This document shows, piece by piece, positions 5,913-8,142 of a stretch of 8,142 nucleotides of DNA. Under the pieces are notes generated by a model. That model saw nothing but the letters and a program-made list of their open reading frames with translations. It did not search any database and had not been told where the DNA came from. Position numbers and translations under genes: made by a program. Every line of letters begins with the position of its first letter. Within the stretch, counting starts at the first letter, position 1. The DNA comes from Alcaligenaceae bacterium (GTDB lineage: Bacteria > Pseudomonadota > Gammaproteobacteria > Burkholderiales > Burkholderiaceae_B). The stretch is from contig JAJUJN010000082.1 in NCBI GenBank assembly GCA_029265335.1, forward strand, positions 1 to 8,142, read 5' to 3'.

Positions 5913-7175
5913 TCATGGCACGCCCAACCAAGGAAATTCGATCGGCGGCGAGCGGCCCGATATGAGTTCGGCCAGGGCGCGCCCTGAGCCCGGCCCCATG
6001 GTCCATCCCAGTGTGCCATGCCCGGTATTGAGATAGAGATTGGCAATGCGCGTACGGCCCACCATCGGAACGCCCGACGGTGTGGAAGGACGCAGCCCTG
6101 CCCAGTAGTGAGGCTGAGTGAAGTCTACCGTTCCCTGGGCGAACAGTTCGCGGGTGATCTCGGTGAGCGCTTCGCAACGTACGGTGTTGAGTTCACGCGA
6201 ATATCCCGATAATTCGGCGGTGCCGGCCACACGCAGACGATCGCCCAGGCGGCTGAACACCACTTTGCGGGAGCTGTCGGTGAGACTGGTCGTGGGAGCT
6301 GTTTGAGGGTTGAGGATGGGGAAGGTAGCGGAATATCCCTTGGTGGGGTATACCGCGCAGGCAATACCCAGGGGGCGCAGCAGCCCGGGGCTGAAAGAAC
6401 CCAGCGCCACTACGAAGGCATCGGCCGACAGCCGCCGATAAGCCCCTTCGGCATCGACCAGTTCCGCCGCATACACACGGCCGCCCTCGGCGAGCAAACG
6501 GGTAACGGTAGTGTTGTAACGAAACTCCACGCCTGCGTTGGCCGCGTGTTCGGCCAACGCCTGGGTGAACATCTGGGCGTCGCCGCTCTCATCGGTGGCG
6601 GTGTAGTCGCCACCCACGAGGGGGGTACGACTGCCCTTGAGCGCGGGCTCGATCTCGAGAATTTCTTCGGCCGATACCAAACGACGGTCCACGCCAAGAT
6701 CGCGCAGCATACCCGCGGCCTCTTGCGCCACCTCGAAGTCGTGCTGCGATCGAAAGAAAGACAGAATGCCTTGCTGACGAGCGTGATACTGAATGCCAAG
6801 ATCGTTGCGCATGCCAGCCAGCGTAGCCCGGCTGTATTGCGCCAAGGCGAGCATGGCCCGAATATTGCGGCGCTGACGGGCAGGCAGGCATTCACGCAAA
6901 AATGCCATGCCCCACTGCCATTGCCAGATATCCAGACGCGGCCGGAACCACAGCGGTGAATCTTCGCGCGCCATCCAGCGCAGAACCTGCAGGGGAGCCC
7001 GCGGGTTGGCCCAGGGCTCGGCATAGGAAACCGAGACCTGGCCGCCATTGGCAAAGCTGGTTTCTCGCGCGGGCCCAGCCTGCCGCTCGATCACTGTGAC
7101 GTCGTGCCCCGATTGGCGCAACCACCAGGCACTGCTGGTGCCCAGCATGCCTGCGCCAAGCACTACCACCTTCAT
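5913..7175 (-). CDS. dadA: D-amino acid dehydrogenase, small subunit type (DadA)
   Basis: This encodes a 420-residue FAD enzyme that oxidises D-amino acids, typically D-alanine, to 2-oxo acids and ammonia, passing electrons to the respiratory chain at the inner membrane. The N-terminal Rossmann motif GAGMLG (7-12) is followed by the ribose-binding Glu30 at the end of the second strand (VTVIER). Other DadA hallmarks are ETSFANGGQVS, SYAEPWANP, DESGDAQMFTQALA, the YPTKGYS loop, WAGLRPSTPSGVPMVGRT and NLYLNTGHGTLGWTMGPGSG at the C-terminus. Similarity to E. coli DadA (432 residues) runs over the whole length; the tail is about 12 residues shorter. The start at ATG 7175-7173 places the Rossmann strand at residue 3 and has GGAG nine bases upstream. 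No alanine racemase gene (dadX) is adjacent, unlike the E. coli dadAX operon, so its D-amino acid supply is not shown by context. Confidence 0.95.
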   Translation of the reverse strand: MKVVVLGAGMLGTSSAWWLRQSGHDVTVIERQAGPARETSFANGGQVSVSYAEPWANPRAPLQVLRWMAREDSPLWFRPRLDIWQWQWGMAFLRECLPARQRRNIRAMLALAQYSRATLAGMRNDLGIQYHARQQGILSFFRSQHDFEVAQEAAGMLRDLGVDRRLVSAEEILEIEPALKGSRTPLVGGDYTATDESGDAQMFTQALAEHAANAGVEFRYNTTVTRLLAEGGRVYAAELVDAEGAYRRLSADAFVVALGSFSPGLLRPLGIACAVYPTKGYSATFPILNPQTAPTTSLTDSSRKVVFSRLGDRLRVAGTAELSGYSRELNTVRCEALTEITRELFAQGTVDFTQPHYWAGLRPSTPSGVPMVGRTRIANLYLNTGHGTLGWTMGPGSGRALAELISGRSPPIEFPWLGVP

Positions 7176-7184
7176 GAGTCAACG

Positions 7185-7188
7185 CTCC
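7185..7188 (-). promoter_or_regulatory. Ribosome binding site of dadA
   Basis: GGAG (within CGGAG) on the minus strand, nine bases before the dadA ATG at 7175. It supports the chosen start. Confidence 0.6.
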
Positions 7189-7204
7189 GAAAGTACTCGC
7201 CCAA

Positions 7205-7232
7205 AGTGTAGCCCCGATCTCGAAGTTCGCAG
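7205..7232 (-). promoter_or_regulatory. Weak sigma-70-like promoter candidate for dadA
   Basis: On the minus strand TACACT (7210-7205) could be a -10 element, with CTGCGA (7232-7227) 16 bases upstream as a poor -35. It sits 30-57 bases before the dadA ATG in the 138-base gap after the reductase gene, a plausible place for a dadA promoter. The -35 match is only three of six, so this is a suggestion. Confidence 0.25.
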
Positions 7233-7313
7233 CGGTACCGACGCGCGGAAACGACAGAATCCGCACGGGAAAATGCGAAAGTTACGAGAAACCCTGCTGC
7301 TGGCACCCGGACG

Positions 7314-8142
7314 CTACTCCACCAGCTGCGCCGTGTCGGCAGCCGAGGTAAAGGCATCGGCGTAGAACTCTTCGGTTGGCAGACCGCAGCGCTCGGCGAA
7401 ATCGTGACGAGCCGCGTTCACCATGGCCGGGTTGCCGCAGGCGTAGACCTGATGGCCAGACAGATCGGCGAAGTCTTGCATCACCGCCTCATGCACGAAG
7501 CCGGTACGGCCTTGCCAGTTGTCTTCAGGCAGTGCATCGGAAACCACCGGCACATAATGGAACTGTGGAATGCTGTTCTGCCACTCCTCGGCCAGCGAGT
7601 GAAGGTAGAGATCGTGCGGGCGGCGACCACCCCAGTAGAAATGCAGCTCGCGCTCGATGCCGGCGTGTTGCATGTGCTCCACCATGGCCTTGACCGGGGC
7701 AAACCCCGTACCGCTGGCCAGAAGAATCACTGGTTTGCTGGACTCTTCACGCAGAAAAAACGAGCCCAACGGCATTTCGCAGCGCATGATGTCACGCACT
7801 TTGACGGGTGGCTCGGTAGCGCCGAACAGCCCATCGGTGAAAATTCCACCCGGCATATGCCTCACGTGGAGTTCCACCGTGCCTTGGATGTGGGGCGGCG
7901 TGGCCATGGAATAGCTGCGGCGGGCCCCATTGCGCAGCACGAACTCGAGATATTGCCCCGCTTTGTAGGCGATGTGCTGCTTGGCCGGCAACTGCAGGCG
8001 CACCAGCATGACGTCGGGCGCGAGAGGCTCGAGGTGCTGGATACGCACCGGAATCTTGCGAACCTCGATACCTTCAACACCTTGCACCACGCGAGCGTCG
8101 AGCACGAGGTCGGACTTGGGGGTGGCACAGCAGAACAGGGCG
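7314..8142 (-). CDS. 2Fe-2S/FAD/NAD(P)H oxidoreductase, CDP-6-deoxy-glucoseen reductase-like (5' end beyond window)
   Basis: The frame is open from the right window edge to the TAG at 7316-7314, giving the C-terminal 275 residues. The first visible residues, ALFCCATPKSDL, carry the last cysteine ligand of a plant-type ferredoxin domain, so the remaining 2Fe-2S domain (roughly 65-70 residues) lies outside. A ferredoxin-reductase module follows: FAD-binding RSYSMATPP (RxYS at visible residues 75-78), MPGGIFTDGLF, PLGSFFLRE, NAD(P)-binding ILLASGTGFAPVKAM (GTGFAP at 144-149), YWGGRRPHDLY, YACGNPAMV (CGNP at 235-238) and the end motif EEFYADAF. The protein moves electrons from NAD(P)H through FAD to the iron-sulfur centre and on to a partner. 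Close relatives are named after the AscD/E3 sugar reductase, but no deoxysugar gene is nearby, so the natural partner is unknown. A GTG within the frame at 8105 is not the start, because the coding match continues upstream of it. Confidence 0.91.
   Translation of the reverse strand, partial: ALFCCATPKSDLVLDARVVQGVEGIEVRKIPVRIQHLEPLAPDVMLVRLQLPAKQHIAYKAGQYLEFVLRNGARRSYSMATPPHIQGTVELHVRHMPGGIFTDGLFGATEPPVKVRDIMRCEMPLGSFFLREESSKPVILLASGTGFAPVKAMVEHMQHAGIERELHFYWGGRRPHDLYLHSLAEEWQNSIPQFHYVPVVSDALPEDNWQGRTGFVHEAVMQDFADLSGHQVYACGNPAMVNAARHDFAERCGLPTEEFYADAFTSAADTAQLVE

Noticed and set aside
7262..7277. Possible terminator hairpin after the reductase gene
   Set aside because: Arms CGCA/TGCG are only four bases with an eight-base loop and no T-run on the minus strand.

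Overview
The window holds seven protein genes, all on the minus strand, so the biological reading order runs from position 8142 down to 1. The high-GC coding sequence and the set of families (DadA, UgpB/UgpQ, a chromosomal R64/TcpQ-type pilus cluster, and a 2Fe-2S/FAD reductase annotated in this group as 'CDP-6-deoxy-glucoseen reductase') suggest a betaproteobacterium, most likely Burkholderiales/Alcaligenaceae (Bordetella-Achromobacter-Pusillimonas side). This placement is an inference from gene families, not from a marker gene.

Right part (8142-5913), redox and amino-acid catabolism: the C-terminal 275 residues of a 2Fe-2S/FAD/NAD(P)H oxidoreductase whose 5' end lies beyond the window, then a 138-base gap, then complete dadA (D-amino acid dehydrogenase). 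Middle part (5830-3782), glycerophosphodiester use: ugpB (periplasmic binding protein, GTG start) directly abuts ugpQ (glycerophosphodiester phosphodiesterase) through a TGA/ATG junction. The permease and ATPase genes (ugpA, ugpE, ugpC) normally expected with ugpB are not in the window. Several positions of the UgpB ligand pocket differ from the E. coli protein, including a His at the place of Trp169. Left part (3627-1), start of a type IVb (R64/TcpQ-like) pilus operon: a TcpQ/PilL-like periplasmic protein, a PilN-family lipoprotein secretin, and a PilO-family inner-membrane accessory protein cut by the left window edge. The remaining pilus genes (PilP, ATPase PilQ, PilR, pilin, peptidase) should lie beyond position 1.

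Genes within each unit are tightly packed: 0 bases between ugpB and ugpQ and between pilN and pilO, and 13 bases between pilL and pilN. The three non-coding gaps are 7176-7313, 5831-5912 and 3628-3781. They hold only ribosome binding sites, two short inverted repeats and one weak promoter candidate. I see no RNA gene, mobile element, CRISPR array or convincing rho-independent terminator. I did not find a clearly new system. The points most worth following are the altered UgpB pocket coupled to ugpQ, the missing ugpAEC, and the two-domain architecture of the PilL/TcpQ-like protein.
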